DNA of 64,000 bases, taken from the NCBI GenBank assembly GCA_003574885.1, contig PJFC01000006.1, forward strand, positions 62,001-126,000, given 5' to 3'. Both the position numbers and the translations under genes were made by a program. Under the pieces are notes generated by a model. It ran no database searches and was not told the DNA's origin. It saw nothing but the letters and a program-made list of their open reading frames with translations. Shown in pieces: positions 63,939-64,000 of the stretch. Positions within the stretch are counted from its first letter, which is position 1; every line of letters begins with the position of its first letter. This DNA is from Geobacter sp. (lineage in GTDB: Bacteria > Desulfobacterota > Desulfuromonadia > Geobacterales > Geobacteraceae).

Positions 63939-64000
63939 GGTATGCCCGGCGAGAAGGAGGTAGACGCCGGGCGACTGTTGAGGGGCGTTACCGGCTATTG

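Noticed and set aside
63870-64000. The 3' end of a further minus-strand gene at the window edge
   Set aside because: One frame is open for about 43 codons, but its composition looks non-coding and it crosses a strong inverted repeat; not supportable from this fragment.

Overview
The window looks like a chromosome segment from a Geobacter-type bacterium (Geobacterales), moderately GC-rich, with one lower-GC insertion at the right end. The assignment is an inference from gene content. It rests on a hyb-type uptake [NiFe]-hydrogenase cluster ordered small subunit, HybA, HybB, large subunit, protease; a three-subunit frd/sdh C-A-B operon; a split MetV/MetF methylenetetrahydrofolate reductase; pta and ackA; and several two-component and sigma-54 elements.

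Layout. 0-6 kb: CBS protein, FmdB zinc ribbon, folD, metV-metF, galU, a lone TonB-like protein. 6-8.3 kb: an apparent manganese module, a yybP-ykoY-type riboswitch ahead of two TerC-family genes with a GDT1/TMEM165 exporter transcribed divergently. 8.3-13 kb: AI-2E-type permease, CNNM/CorC protein, ftsH with a small coupled coiled-coil gene. 13-18 kb: a solitary Cas6-like gene, then the fumarate reductase/succinate dehydrogenase operon with two palindromic operators upstream. 18-23 kb: tgt, mazG, an intergenic DnaA-box cluster, ogt, murJ and a LuxR-type regulator with a degenerate receiver. 23-28 kb: DUF255 thioredoxin-like protein, DUF3047, YtxH, TPR and unknown genes. 28-36 kb: a compatible-solute/stress cluster of GH15, DUF389, a membrane-anchored trehalose-6-phosphate synthase with HAMP-like N-terminus, trehalose phosphatase and NhaA. 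36-45.7 kb: tatA, hybP, hybL, hybB, hybA and hybS on the minus strand, read from a well-matched sigma-54 promoter, with a divergent NtrC-type regulator and its histidine kinase.

45.8-53 kb: pta and ackA converge but are separated by about 4.7 kb holding a frameshifted REP-type transposase, an ISL3 transposase remnant, a decayed DUF1360-like gene and small genes. 53-57.6 kb: a TTG-initiated 2[4Fe-4S] ferredoxin, an MJ0042/DUF3426 protein, hpt, a DUF1573 protein and a metallo-beta-lactamase-fold protein that has lost the ligands of one metal site.

57.7-64 kb: a tRNA-Arg(CCG) gene is followed at once by a tyrosine integrase, a serine resolvase with a repeat-bound promoter, a CIRCE-like inverted repeat, several very small genes (including DUF3606), a lipoprotein and minus-strand phage-like genes. 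This is the left end of an integrative element or prophage whose right end is outside the window.

The main physiological themes are anaerobic energy metabolism (hydrogen uptake, fumarate/succinate, acetate activation), C1/folate metabolism, and ion and osmotic stress. No CRISPR array and no rRNA were seen.
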